64,000 nucleotides of DNA from Puccinia triticina (Eukaryota > Basidiomycota > Pucciniomycetes > Pucciniales > Pucciniaceae): assembly GCF_026914185.1 (NCBI RefSeq), contig NC_070561.1, forward strand, positions 2,604,001 through 2,668,000, in the 5' to 3' direction. Each line of letters begins with the position of its first letter. Positions within the stretch are counted from its first letter, which is position 1. This document shows, piece after piece, positions 21,067-33,078 of this stretch. The notes beneath the pieces were generated by a model. It saw nothing but the letters and a program-made list of their open reading frames with translations. It was not told where the DNA came from and searched no databases. The position numbers and the translations under genes were made by a program.

Positions 21067-23325
21067 ATGGCCCACGAAATCGACGAAGCTACCGAGAGGC
21101 GATCCGGCATGGTCGATTACAAGGTGTGTACCAGGCATCCTCACCCAGGACACAGTCAGCGGCTCCTAAAGAACCAGAGACTGTCGCGATATAGATTACC
21201 GAACCGGACAACGGGGCTGTGACGATACAACAAGAACCATCTGACCTTCCTCCCGCTGACGGAGGCTGGCTTGCTTGGAGATTCGCTTTAGTAGCCTTCG
21301 TCATTGATGGTATTGTTTGGGGTAAGAGAACTTGGCATCGTCGTCAATAAAATGAACAAACCAAACTTTTATCATCCAATCATTCGAATATCTGTCTTGG
21401 CTTCACAGGTCCAACACTCTGCTATGGTATCTTTTTACCATTCAAGCCATACTCTGAACTTAACCCTTCCCTGGCAGCCTTAATCGGTATGGAATACCCC
21501 ATTTCATGTTTGGAATTTTTATTCATGTCGTGGATCGTATTCGCGTCAATCAGGAACTTCTTGTCTCGGCTTACTCTACACCACAGGTGTGGTGCTGTCG
21601 CCACTGACATTGAGATATCCGACATTTTGTATTTGGTGTCCTTGGATTGGCTCTATACTCTGTTTCGTTGGCTTGTTTAGCGCCAGTTACACGAAAAATG
21701 TAAGATCTCAGACCAACCTCAAAGCTTCCTATGATCTATCGAGCTTTTTTTGAGGGAATGCGGTATTTAGGGCGTGTTCCTGATCCTCGCTCAAGGTGTT
21801 TTGTATGGAATCGGAGGCTGTAAGTCAAAAAATAAAGCCGCTCTTTCTTCTCGTCGATGGCCTGCTTGCGCACTCCTTTAAATCTTCGATTGTCAATCTG
21901 ACTCTCCCCCTCTCATTCAGCGATGATCTAGTGAGCTATCCCCAATGACCAAGTAGCTATGATGAAGCTCAAAGAATTTCGAATTCGAAATCCCTAAATC
22001 CTATTTGTAAAACTTCAGTACTCCCAATCTAATTTACCTCTCCGAATGGTGGGTACTCAGGCGAGGCTTAATTGGAGGATTGACATTCTCAGGTGAGTCT
22101 ATGCTAGGGAATCATCTATACAATACCAATTATAAGGGCTAACGTGCCTTATGTGCTGTAATAGGCTCGGCTGTCTTGGGTTTGGCTTGGGGACCTGTAA
22201 TGCAATTGATCTTGGAGAAGCATCCTACCCATATAACATTGCGGTATTATGCCGTCATGTGGCTAGCACTCATGCTTATGCTTCTCCCATTCCTCAAGTG
22301 ATTCTGCCCTGTCTTCTTCTTCTGGATTGGCTGAGCGCTTACTGATGATTCCACATACATATAGCGGGCGGCTTCCTAGGTCATCAAAAACAAAGTCAGA
22401 TAGTATAAACATGGAATACTTGAAGTTACCTCTTTTTTGGTTCTTGATTGCAGTAAATGTGGGCCCGATGCCTCTCATTCTCAAAATACAAGCATTCGGA
22501 TACTAGCTAACCTTCCCGACATGTTCATGTTTTCTAGTGTGTGCAAAGCTTGTCAGTTTTTTTTACCGCTCTGTCCGACTAATATCTTTATTGGCTGATA
22601 TCCATCTTTTCACGCATCTTTAGAGCTTTCTACACTCCAGTGATCTACATGCCATCGTTCGCTACGAGTATGGGAAGATCTGGGGCGCTTCCACTTGAAT
22701 TTTACTCAGCAGCCAGTATCCCTAGCCAAATAATAGGCGGTATGGCGAGCGATTTCATGGATTGTAGCTGGATCTTATTCATATCCTGCATGACAAGTTC
22801 AATCAGCGTCTTCTTCATGTGGGGTTTTTGCAAAGACTTTGCCATGTTTTGCGGATTCTGCACTATATGTGAGTGTGTTGATCGCTTTCACCGTAAGTTA
22901 ATTGATTTCAATGATTCATTTTTTCTCTTCAAGATGGCCTCTTCGCGCCGTGCTATACATCACTCTGGCACCGGTTCTCGATGATCATTGCTCCCAAAAA
23001 CCCCAGATCGGCCTCAATCATCAATTTCTTTTTGGCCTCACGAGGACTTGCCAACATTATCACCGGGCCCCTTTCTGGACAGCTCCTCACAACCCCGACC
23101 CCTTCGATGAAAGACTACCGCGGAGTTATCAACTGCTGTGGAGCACTGTTGCTGATAAGTTCATTAGGGGTGGGGATGCGGCTTTTTTATGGCAGTGCAC
23201 CCGAGGGGTCGTCGAAAGAGGAACCATATGGAATGCGTACCACCTCCACCGACCACTGGAACCATGTAACGTCAAAAGAATTACGAAACAGAAAGGAAGA
23301 CTCGTACGAGATGAACGGTCTCTAG
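21067..23325 (+). CDS. MFS transporter, monocarboxylate-transporter-like
   Basis: Exons: 21067-21123, 21195-21321, 21409-21486, 21586-21699, 21771-21819, 21921-21930, 22019-22092, 22165-22297, 22365-about 22503, about 22626-22868, 22934-23325. The N-terminal half carries the family signature PPADGGWLAWRF before helix 1, then GPTLCYGIFLPF, LIYLSEWWVLRRGLIGG with the conserved RRG, and FSGSAVLGL. The C-terminal half has PLFWFLIAV, IQAFGY, YTPVIYMPSFA and GLANIITGPLSGQLL. It should be a 12-helix proton-linked carrier of a small acid or similar solute in a membrane; the substrate cannot be told. Two oddities: exon 6 is only 10 nt, and between exons 9 and 10 the frame hits TAG (22,504-22,506) without any GT donor. 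The latter means either a non-canonical intron or a disabling change. Confidence 0.8.
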
Positions 23326-25009
23326 GAAGAGAGAACTCTACTTTAATGTACCAATTCTTGGCGTGATATAACAAATAAAAGAAAATTGTCAGAGATTTCT
23401 CTTGTTTCTGATCGTTGGCTAGATATTCCGCTTGAATAGAGCAGATATGTACATATTAGATATTTACGAATTCCTTATCAGTTTCTACTCACATGTGTTT
23501 TTATAAAGTCAAGGCAGATGGAACGATAATCAAACACGAAATTTCTCAACCCAACTGGGAAGTCTCGAACGCTTTATTCTGTGTTCCAAGCAAGTTTTAT
23601 GCATTTGAAGACTATCCATCGCTTGAATGTCTTCAATTAAGTAGAAGGCGGGTCTGAGGAGGACTTCCCGTTGTATCAAAATGTTCATTTACATAAGAAG
23701 GCAGCACAAACCTCAGTGGCTGGTGAAAATTGATTGAGATCAAGTTTTCACCAGCAAACAAGGCTTAGAGCGTCAAGTGTTTTATATGATGTGGGCCCTT
23801 TCGGTCGTGGCTTCTATGCGATTTATTTACCGACAGCACTCAAGTCTCATGGTGATGGGGCGCGATGTCAGAGAATCAGAAAAGTGGTCGTTCATAAAGA
23901 TTTGTACACATGACGACTAATGGCCGCGTGTTTTTGTATCTCCCAGCCTCATGAAGTGAATCATCATTGCATCATCGCCTCTTCCGCGGCGGAGCCTCGT
24001 CCTTTCAGACAAAGATCAAGACGTTCACGGTGTGAGACTGGCAAGACAGCCGGTGGAAAGTGATGGTTTACACTATGTGCACACAGTAATTACATATGTA
24101 CTGTGTTGTAGCCCGTCGGAGTGCTTGCGCTGTTCGTTCCGTCTCCGGATCAGAGTAGATCAGAGTACATATTAATGGCGTTGTGTTGGATGATGTTATG
24201 TTTGGTATATGTAGTTGGAGCGGGTGTGTTGTGGATAAAGGGGGTAGATTATGGCTGAGTGCCGAGCATTTTCAAGCAAGGTGGTCCGGCATTTTCACAA
24301 GGTTGGTCTCCAAGCGGCACCCGACTTGATCCGGATGATGGATTCTTTTTAAAAAAAGCTGTGGGAGAGGCTGGGCTGCTGTGGGATCTGGGTAATTCTT
24401 CGTCAAGTCATCTTGTCCCTCCTCCTCGGAGATAAATACAAGTGCACTGCCCTGCATTCCAGCTGAAGGCGCTCGGTTTAAAAGGGTCAAGTCAGCGGCC
24501 AAGTAACCACGTACAGCCCTTCTCTCCGCTACTCGAGAAGAATTATCCCGGTTTAACTTAAAAGACTTCTCAGCCCTGGGACTAGCGACAGTCCACACCC
24601 CCAATCAGTCCTCACTTTCCCCCACCTCAAGGCCCAGCCTCCATCCAAGCCATTATCTTGTTCCGATCCCAGACCATTCCCGCTGCCGCCTGCCAACCTC
24701 GCCTGGCTCTCCATCGCTCTGGAGCTTATAGCTGCGTACATGTTTGTGATCATCTGACCAGCCATCTCATCGCCATCATACCCAGCCAACTTGCTCACTT
24801 TTTTTCCCCTCTCCAGCATTCACCTTGATTCTTGGGCCACCCAGTCCTACCAGCCCACCCAAATCAGAATCCTCGCGACCGCTTGCCTCTTTAAACTCTG
24901 TCCCTCTTCCACCACCTTTGCATCCCCCATCCCCTCTGCTTCCACCTCATAATATCTTTTGATCACCTTCAGTCACTACAAGTACACACACACACCAGGC
25001 CTCAACGAA
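23326..25009. other. Intergenic region
   Basis: No gene is recognised. From about 24,850 the plus strand is CT-rich with CCTCATAATATC before the next start codon, consistent with a promoter and leader for the small reading frame at 25,010. Confidence 0.4.
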
Positions 25010-25417
25010 ATGGCGCCTCCGCGTTCGATTAGTCCGGATTCGCTGCAATCCTCTATTAGTAGCTGCAGTGGCCACAGCTTTGGCTCCGTTAGATCCGCTG
25101 CCTCCTCAAGTGTACCGATCCATCCGACCCTGTTCATCCGTGACCCTCGTAGGAAGAATCCTCGGAACGCCCACCAGCGTCACCAACTGACTGAGAGTGA
25201 CTTTGGCTTTCGTTCACCAACCAGCCTGTCCACTAAGATTCGTAGACTGCTCTCCGTCCCTGCACTCCTCCCAAAGGCTCTCCTCAACCGCCATCATCAC
25301 CAGCCTCAATCCCCCCTTTCTCAGTCTTCCTCCTGTCAACCTTCCTCTCCATTGTCTCGACATCACCCCGCACAATCAAGTCAAAATTTTATCGGTGAAA
25401 GACCTTTGGACAAATGA
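25010..25417 (+). CDS. Hypothetical Ser/Pro/His-rich protein
   Basis: An uninterrupted frame of 135 codons starts at the ATG in CGAAATGGCG, a good eukaryotic start context, after a CT-rich leader with a short CA repeat. The product is rich in Ser, Pro, His and Arg, has no signal peptide, no membrane segment and no domain I recognise, and looks intrinsically disordered. A 3' CT-rich tract and TATA-like sequence follow. It may be a real small regulatory-type protein or the first exon of a larger gene; support is only composition and context. Confidence 0.4.
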   Translation: MAPPRSISPDSLQSSISSCSGHSFGSVRSAASSSVPIHPTLFIRDPRRKNPRNAHQRHQLTESDFGFRSPTSLSTKIRRLLSVPALLPKALLNRHHHQPQSPLSQSSSCQPSSPLSRHHPAQSSQNFIGERPLDK

Positions 25418-26092
25418 AGGACAATCACAACGTACTATAAAGCAGGTTTGTTTTCTTCCTCTCCACCTCGCCAAGCTGCCTGAGCTGATCAACCTTCTTT
25501 CTGCGTAATCTTCTTGATAGCTTGCCACCATCAGACACTCTCTTGATCTCCCTAATATCTTCTCACTATCCTAGTTCGCGATTCTCTTACTATTTTATTT
25601 TATTTATCTTTGCAATGTGATCAATCACATACATCATAGGCTCACATGCCAACTTATCCGTTCAGCATCATCATCTTCCTCTTCCTATTCTTCTTATATA
25701 AATAAATTTAAAGAAAATCAAAAAAAAGGTTAGACAAAATCATCTGTTGGTACTTTTTCCACCAAAAGAGCAAACCTCTATCATTACTTGTATGTATGCT
25801 ACTCGTTTTCATCTTTCCATCTGTTTTTTCTTTCTTTTCTTTTTCATCCAAGTTTCATCCGACCCGCCAAAATACACTCCCACAATGTAACCAGTAACTA
25901 TTTCAACGATCTTGTTTGATTTTACATCATTTTCTCTTGATTTGTGGGCGCATCGGTCAAGGCCTTGTTATGTTTTAATTTTTTTGGGTGCTGCTTCTTA
26001 CCTTATGTATAATAAGAGAAGCGTGTTTTTTTCGAAGGACTATTTTGCAAAGCATGTCGCTCCAATGCTTCCTCTATTGCTCTCTCTTCAAG
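25418..26092. other. Downstream AT/CT-rich sequence
   Basis: No coding signal. Several long T- and CT-tracts occur. Confidence 0.4.
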
Positions 26093-26429
26093 TCCGCTCG
26101 AAGGGTTTTGCTCCCTGTTGAGCAAATGGATAGCGGGCGCTGACTGCTTGGCCATAGCATCTGAACGCAAAGAGGGCCAGAATCAATCCGAGCTTAACCA
26201 AGCCTCTCTGGAGGAGAGCCCCGCAGGGTCTCTGTCTCACAGAGACGGAGGCTCGCGCTTCGCGCGAGGGGCGCCAGCCTGCCAACTCAGAAGGGAGGAC
26301 TGACTAAGTTCGGAATCAACCAAGTGTGGAAAGACTGCAACACAGCGCAGCACAGTGCCGAAGTGATGGCCAAGCGGTCAGCGCCCGCTGTCCATTTTCT
26401 CAACAGGGAGCAAAACACTTCGAGCGGAG
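26093..26429. repeat. Fold-back element with about 65-bp arms
   Basis: The left arm starts TCCGCTCGAAGGGTTTTGCT and runs to GCTTGGCCAT near 26,155. The right arm, ending AGCAAAACACTTCGAGCGGA at 26,429, is its reverse complement with about four mismatches. A 124-bp Mutator-like MITE sits in the loop. No convincing flanking target duplication was found. Confidence 0.65.
26189..26312. mobile_element. 124-bp Mutator-like MITE
   Basis: Ends CGAGCTTAACCA and inverted CGAACTTAGTCA. Flanks GAATCAATC (26,180-26,188) and GAATCAACC (26,313-26,321) form a 9-bp duplication with one mismatch. The interior holds further small palindromes (CTCTGTCTCACAGAG). The termini match the 39.15-kb element (CGAACTTAACTAAAG). 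Confidence 0.62.
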
Positions 26430-26965
26430 TTCTCTGTGGATGCTAGCTTCCAACCATGAGATTGCCTCGATTCAGCTCGATTCGGCACATGTTCCGGCGA
26501 TGCCGATAACACCAAAAACTGAGAGCATTCTACACTGAATGCCGGAACCTTCATCGTAGGCTTAATAAGTCACTGTTTGAATCGGACATCTAGAGTTTGA
26601 CCTCGATGACCGGTACAGTACAGGCTATGTACCGAGGAGAAACCAAAAATGTAACTGTAAGGTATTTTCTGACGTAATCATTCAAAGGACAAGAGACAAT
26701 GCCTATGGATCAGGATGTCGGATGATTGGGTTCGAGTGCACCGCCACGACAAAAGGCTCAGCCCTTCCTGAAAAAGGCAAGCTACACAGGCTTTCCCCGC
26801 TAGTAACCTAGGCACTTATCTCCGTTGGCAGCGGCAGGGTTCAATAACACCGAAAAATGTTCAGAGGTACCAAAAGTCGCGTTGGCCGGCTGGATTGTCC
26901 GCAAAGAATAAGCACGGCAGGTAAGAAGTCTACTGATAACGTCTAGCTTAAATGCGGATCAAAAA
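26430..26965. other. Intergenic, downstream of the secreted small protein
   Basis: No gene is seen. CCTCGATGACCGGTAC near 26,601 is a single unit of the hairpin minisatellite. Confidence 0.4.
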
Positions 26966-27539
26966 CTACGGCTTACTTTTCCCCCACATTTGTCCATGCC
27001 TCGGTCTATCGCAATTAACACATCATGATATCTGCTGTTAAACAATGCATCCAATAAGTGATTTTTACTGCCACCTGACCTGGGGTCATTTCAATTCAAA
27101 AAATTGAATACTCACGCGGTGTGTTGGATCTGGTTGGGTAAACTGGGTTGAGTGATGGACATCTATTTCGGAAAGCCAAAAGTTAAACCAATGGTCAGTT
27201 CCAATGAAAACATGGAGGATGTATGATACCTTGGGCCACGTACCTTACAGGTTCCGCAAGATTGGACGTCGCTGTCACTCCAGGAAATGAAGCCTCCCTT
27301 GTGACTGAACTTGCGCAAGCTCCTGCAAAAAATAGAGAGATTGGTGATCAGGATGTGATTAACTTTCGAGCCTCTTAACCATTTCGATTCGTAAGAGGGG
27401 GGACTGACTTTTTACAATCGTCTCTGGTGATCGGAGGTCCTTCGACAATCCCACAAAAGACCACGGGTGATTGCTGCTTCGCTTGGATAATACTCAGCGC
27501 AGCGGCCAGACAGAGTATAACATAGACTGAGATGCTCAT
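26966..27539 (-). CDS. Small secreted cysteine-containing protein (candidate effector)
   Basis: Exons on the minus strand: 27409-27539, 27244-27322, 27116-27162, 26977-27067 or read-through to the stop at 26,966. All junctions are GT-AG and keep frame, which supports a real gene. The product is about 115-120 residues. It begins with a signal peptide (MSISVYVILCLAAALSIIQA, predicted cleavage just after) and has five Cys in the mature part (FCG, DDC, QSC, GTC, DKC). No family is recognised. A final intron with donor GTAAGC at 26,976 would end the protein four residues earlier, because the next acceptor is followed at once by TAG. Size, secretion and Cys content fit a rust candidate effector; function is unknown. 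An upstream in-frame ATG at 27,620 is less likely, as it would bury the signal peptide. Confidence 0.72.
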
Positions 27540-28234
27540 TTTGGCGTTGTAGCGTCTGATGAAAGAGATTGGATGGGATATTTGGCGAGTTGTGCTAGCT
27601 CTCTGGATGATGGCCTCCAAGAGGCTTGCCTTTCTGATACAGTCTTTCCCAACCCAGCTCGACTCCAGCCGGCAATGCAGGCAACTGCACAGCCAAATTC
27701 AGCCCACAGGAGTTAATACATACGTAATATGCATTCTTCCAATCCTTCGGACTTCTTCCCTCTCTGACTCTCCCCGGGTGACCCCCGGAGGGCTCTATAA
27801 CTGAACTCAACTTGAACTGGTCGCGTCGGGCCGTACATACCATCAAGTCCTCGCCTACTGGTCGGCAGGGGCGCAAAGCACTGTGAGACAGATACCGTGT
27901 GGGGCTGCCCTCAGGGCTCTGCGCTATGTAGAGCCTAGCTTATCTATTTCCCTTCCTCTCCGGGTTGAGTGGTGAAAAAAATAGACTAATTTAAAGACTA
28001 AAATGAACCACAAGGAACTAGATGAGAAAACAAAAGTAAATACCAAGAGATTTAATTTAAAAAACAAGGATGAAAGAAAGTATATAATAAGAAAAAGGAG
28101 TGGAAGAGGAGTTTATCTAGTGATAATTTCAAAATTTCATAGGTCAAGTTTAGATTGCTATATTGCTAATTAAATATTGATTTTGATATTTGAGTGCAAA
28201 TGTGAAATGGTCAGATAATGAAGTAAGTTTAAAT
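27540..28234. other. Intergenic, between two minus-strand genes
   Basis: It contains the upstream region of the secreted protein gene and the AT-rich 3' flank of the 909-residue gene. No further gene is seen. Confidence 0.4.
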
Positions 28235-31099
28235 TTACATTGACACTGTGCGTTGCAAAGTGGGACTGTTTTTCTTCTCGCCCTTTTTTAATTCATTGGC
28301 TATTTCTTGGCTTCTTTTTGCTTCCTTGATCTTCTTTTCCCTTTTCTCTTTTTTCTTCAAGTGATTATGAGTATTACTGATTTCCAGCTTAATATTAAAT
28401 AGTTCTTCTTGATCTTTTTCTTCCATGCAGAACTTCTTAAATTCTGACATATCAATACCATCTGGTTTTCCATGACTTTCAATCATATCAGAAATTAACT
28501 TCCTATTGTTGATGAAAAGCTCTTCATAGTGCTTCTCTATGTAATCAAGGGGTGAAATAACTTCATCTCCATTTTTTTCTGAATACTTGATGAAGTTTGG
28601 AATTTGAATTGGATCATATCTCATGCGTAAATAAAGCTTGAGCTGGTCTATTTCTTCAAAGAACTGGTATCTTGCTGACATGATATTGAGCTTTTTCCTT
28701 GTAATTTCATCCAGGATTCCTACTTCAATCAAGTTTTTTCCCCCTTCAGCTTCAACAAACTTGATAAAACTGAACAAAAACCTAAGCTGCTGGCCTTCAA
28801 CTTGAGGAAAAATGCGGAACATCTGCCGGATGGTTTTTTTCATACCTCTATATTCACCACTTGTGTGGAATCTTCTTAGCTGTTTATCCATAGACTTTTC
28901 TCCATTTTGATACCTTTCTAAAGCACTCCTTCCCTTTTCTTCACCACTAATTTCTGATATGGCTTTTCTATTTGAAACATATTTTAAAAACGGATCTAAA
29001 AAATTATCATCTGAAAACATTAGTTCCCTTGTAAGTGCAAATTGATTGTTGACACTTTCAACTTTTGATTTTCTATCAAAGGGATAATTCAGATCTTTAG
29101 AATAACTGAAAATTGCTTTGTAGTTATAGTAAGACAACCTTGTGCATTCCCTCTCCCCAAGAACTGTGATTAACAGCCAATAGAAAGACAAAAAATAAAG
29201 ATTTTCAGCTTTGGTAACCTGTTAATGAAATAACAGTGAAATATTTAAGTGTATCTTACCTTGCATGATATAGCTTGCATAGGGTACCAACCCTCTTACA
29301 AGTAATGCATACTCATTGGTGTGGTAAGAAATCCAATGTTGATTTTGGGAAACCAGTGAGTAGTAGATATTTATTGCAGCAATTTCTAGTGTGTTATCCT
29401 TCAAGAAAAACTCTTGATAATCTTCTGTTGTGATATAACCATATTTGTGCATATAATTGATTGTGTCAAATATATTTTTTCGTAACAGTAGGCCTTTCTT
29501 ATAGAATTTCTCATCAAAATTATCTCCCATCTCAATCTCTACTGGTCCAATCTTATGCAATATTTTGCTCAAATTTTCTGAAACAGCTTTATAGAACTGG
29601 CGTATTGATTTTTTATCTGAATTGAACTTTGAGTGAGTCTCATCTGAGTCAGTTTCCCCTCCCCTCATGATTTTAATTAAATTTTCAACTTTCTCATGAA
29701 CTTGGCTGTAAAATTTCACATTGTCTTCATCTGGATGCTTTTTGAAGAAAATGGTTGAAAGATATTTGGAATCATCCTTGGAGGAAACTGCATTATTCTC
29801 TAGATCTTTGGAGATTCCATTGGCCTCCTTTCCTTGATCAAGAGTTGCTGGAGGAATGGAATCAATATGCTTTGAAAGTAATGCACTCTCTTCCGGAGAT
29901 ATTTTTCCAATGAATTCCAATCTTGATCCAAGATTAACTAAAAAAAGCTGTTCAACAAATTCCTTGTAGGGTTCAATCAATGTTGATTTCTCTTTCAAAA
30001 TTTTACTAATATCTTGTTCAGCAAGTCTCATCCGGTGATTCCCCTTTCTCAAAATTTTCTGTCCACTTTCTATGAGTTCTTCTGCATCTTGCAACATTTT
30101 CAAGCCAGCCATAGGTTGATGTGGATGAACTTCTATTTCATCTTTTGAATCTGAAATAAGTCTTTCTCCATTTTCTGGAATAATTTTTCCTGCATCTTCT
30201 GGATCTCGAATGACATTTGCATTTTCTCCATCTGGAATAACTTTCACTCCATCATCGGGATCTGGAAAGATTTTACCTCCTTTGGAAAAATTTGAGCGTG
30301 TATAAATTTTCCATCCCTTGTGCAAAAGCTTCAAACCATCTTCCTCTAGCTTTTTGCCTGTCAAGATTTCCTTTTTATACAGTTTGATATCACTCCCAAG
30401 TGTTTCCAGAGCATTCTTGTTTTCAATCAACTTTTTTGCATGTTGTGTCCAAAACCTGATAGTCTCAAGATCCGTGGCCATCTCGTGGATTCTGAGTGCC
30501 AAAGCCGGGTTATTTTCAACTGTTTTAAGACTTTGCATGAAGCCAAGAACCGGATCAACTGGAAGGATTTCTAAATATGAAAAGCATGGAATGTTTTGTT
30601 GTTATTAGCTCCTTGGAATTGAAAGTTGGATAAGTAAATGTTTTGGGGACTTACCTTCTGACGGATCATCATATTCTTCATCCTTTTCCTTCTTCTTTTC
30701 CCCTTTCTTTTCCTTTTTCTTCTCCGCCGTCTTCTCCTTTTCTGTCGGATCCTTTTTGATTGAATCAGTTGCGATCGCATGCTCTTTGGCTGAATCATCC
30801 TTAAGGATAACATCCCTGGAAGCATCCTGCCGAGAGCCATCATCTTGAGGGCCGTTATCCAAAGTCAAATGATCTCTGGAAGGGGCCTTGACGTGAACAC
30901 CATTTCGCAAAGAATCCACTGCAGCGGGATCATGTGTGGAACTAACAGAACTTTTGTACAACATATGTTCTCCTTTTTCGATTGCATTATCATCGCCCAC
31001 TGCAGCTACCCCATTAGATTTGGTGATAGTCGGTTCTATAATGATGGTCGTGGCACTCCCTGGAGTTGCGCTTTTACTATCTGTGAGTGAATCTTTCAT
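28235..31099 (-). CDS. Orphan 909-residue charged protein
   Basis: Three exons (30655-31099, 29260-30570, 28235-29208) add up to exactly 910 codons. Intron 1 uses GTAAGT...TTTAG and intron 2 GTAAGA...AAAG. Residues 1-150 are disordered and end in a Lys/Glu block (TEKEKTAEKKKEKKGEKKKE). The middle contains a run of PDP(D)-type repeats (KIFPDPDDGVKVIPDGE, VIRDPEDAGKIIPENGE) and long helical stretches. The C-terminal 60 residues are again Lys-rich coiled coil (HLKKKEKREKKIKEAKRS). There is no signal peptide, and I recognise no domain. The coding DNA is distinctly more AT-rich than the neighbouring PPR gene. It may belong to a lineage-specific expanded family of the fungus; this is inference. Confidence 0.72.
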
Positions 31100-31639
31100 T
31101 TCTTTTTTTGGGGGTTAAGGGAGGATATAAATAGTCAGCCTTCTGTGTTGGCAGAATCTAGCAAGACGGTGAGAGGGGACGGGGCATACTTTCTGCCGAC
31201 TCGTACGTATCCTCAAGTAAACTTTGGTGCATGCTTTGGGTGGCTCGAACGTAGTACAGAGCCAACAAGATGATTTGGCGATATCTTCTCCATGAAAAAG
31301 GCATGGCGAATAAGCAGATGAGGAACTATTAACGAGTGACACTAACAAATTATCGTAGACCAATTATTGCGCGGGGGGAGAAAGGGAGGGCCCTGCTCAT
31401 GATTTCATCCTCATTTATAACCACACGGTCCTAGCTTTTTTTTTTTTACCTCGGAGTCGTATTACGATGCGCGTGGAACCAGCCGGCAGAGAGTTTCGTC
31501 TGACGGCTAAAGTATTGCATTCTGTGGACTGTCAGCGTGAGGGACGTCTGAGCGGAGAGGCCGAATCAAGTGATCATGTTTTGAGAGGCCAATTGTTGAT
31601 AAGTCAAACTTAACTTGTCACGGCTGCAGGCCAGCAACA
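31100..31639. other. Upstream region of the orphan gene
   Basis: On the minus strand a TATTTATATCC motif lies only about 20-30 bases before the annotated ATG, so either transcription starts very near it or translation begins at a later ATG. Nothing else is recognised. Confidence 0.4.
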
Positions 31640-31689
31640 AATTTGCTGACAGCCACCTGCTCGTCTCAACCGACCAACGGGAATCGACC

Positions 31690-32205
31690 GCAGAAGGGAT
31701 GGTCGCCAACGTGTGGTAAGGGTTCATCGAGAGCTCCATCAGTGACAGGGCTAGACTGGGGCCACGTAGCTGGACACAATGTTCAGGATGATGTATTCAT
31801 AGCAGCTGTCGGACTCGATGAGAAAGTACAGAAAACCCTGGACTTTGTTGTGAGTCTGACCCCAAAACCGAAAACCATAGACCTTGTTGTGGCTTCAAAA
31901 CATTTTTCCTTACAGCCAGCAGCTCGGCCAAACCGTCCATCCAATATCTACCAGGGTCTCGAGCGGATGGCTAGCTGGTAATGGTTCATCGAGAGCATCC
32001 ATATAGCTGAACACATCGTTCAGGTGATATATTCACAAAAACTGTCGATGAGAGAATACACAAAACCCTGGACCTTGTTGCGGCTTCATCAACTGCAAGA
32101 GCCAACGACGAAGCATCTGACGACACCATAGGTTATGTCCGTCACACACCGTCTCGCGAAAGGTTTCTTGTCCGGTACGGGCCGTCGGAGTTGCTTTTTT
32201 TTTTG
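31690..32205. repeat. Diverged tandem duplication, unit about 270 bp
   Basis: The phrases GGTTCATCGAGAGC, GTTCAGG(AT)GATGTATTCA, GATGAGA(A)AGTACA(C)AAAACCCTGGAC and TTGTTGTGGCTTCA occur in the same order twice. The first copy starts near 31,700 and the second near 31,970. Confidence 0.6.
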
Positions 32206-32299
32206 GGCGCTGCGCTTGTCAGTAGGCCAGGAAAAGGTGGGTACGGGTTAACATGACAGTCTCAGACGGATGAGACCCGACAAATACCTCGAAAAAACA

Positions 32300-32745
32300 A
32301 GTGCTCGGACCGTCCCTTCCGGCGCGGCCCAGACTTCGGAACAGAACCTCACAGCAACAACAACAATAATATCGCTCTTTCGGTTCTGTTTTCTTGCGGA
32401 TTGCTGTTGGACCTTATAGGGGTCCGAAACCACTTCACGGATAGGAGGGTGGGCCTTGTTAAGTTAGCTTTTGCCTGCCGTTTGGTTGCTGATGAGGGAC
32501 CCCAGCCCCAGGGACCCTAGGCTCCGGCCGATCGGTGCAATGAGTGTTAGAGGCTTTGTCTCGGGATGGCACTGCCCGTTGCGACGAGTCACAGTCCACC
32601 CTGACATCAAAGCTGTATCTCACAATACAAGTAGACCGTCCCTTCCGGCGCGGCTCAAGGTTCGGAACACAGCGGCGGAGTAACAAGTAATACATTTTTT
32701 TTTGGTTCTCGTTTCGCGTTCGCTGTTGGTCCGCCTGCCGTGTGG
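32300..32745. repeat. Direct repeat with 330-bp spacing
   Basis: ACCGTCCCTTCCGGCGCGGC followed by a TTCGGAACA block and a GTT(C/G)GCTGTTGG block is present near 32,308 and again near 32,636. No open frame of note is present. Confidence 0.6.
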
Positions 32746-33078
32746 ATTGCTGATGAGACTCGGAGTAGGGTCTAGGGAGTACAGAAAAAGTATTATGCGC
32801 GATTATACATCCATGGACAACGTCCAAAGCAGTCATGACATGTGTAGGGCTGTTTATCCGGTGTTGTCTGTTCTCTCATCAAGCAAAGCTAAATATCTTA
32901 AGATTGGTGGAGCATTAAAGTGCGGGCAAGAGGTCATTTGCATTGTGCGACACACATCGTCAAACTTCTTTAACTTGTTGTACGTTATCACGACCACCAT
33001 ATTCATCTCGTAACACGACCCCCACCCAAAAAAAAAAAGACAACTCAAGATATATATAAAGCAAGAGAGGGGTGGTAA

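Noticed and set aside
32248..33013. Small open frames in the 32-33 kb interval
   Set aside because: They overlap direct repeats and show no protein similarity.
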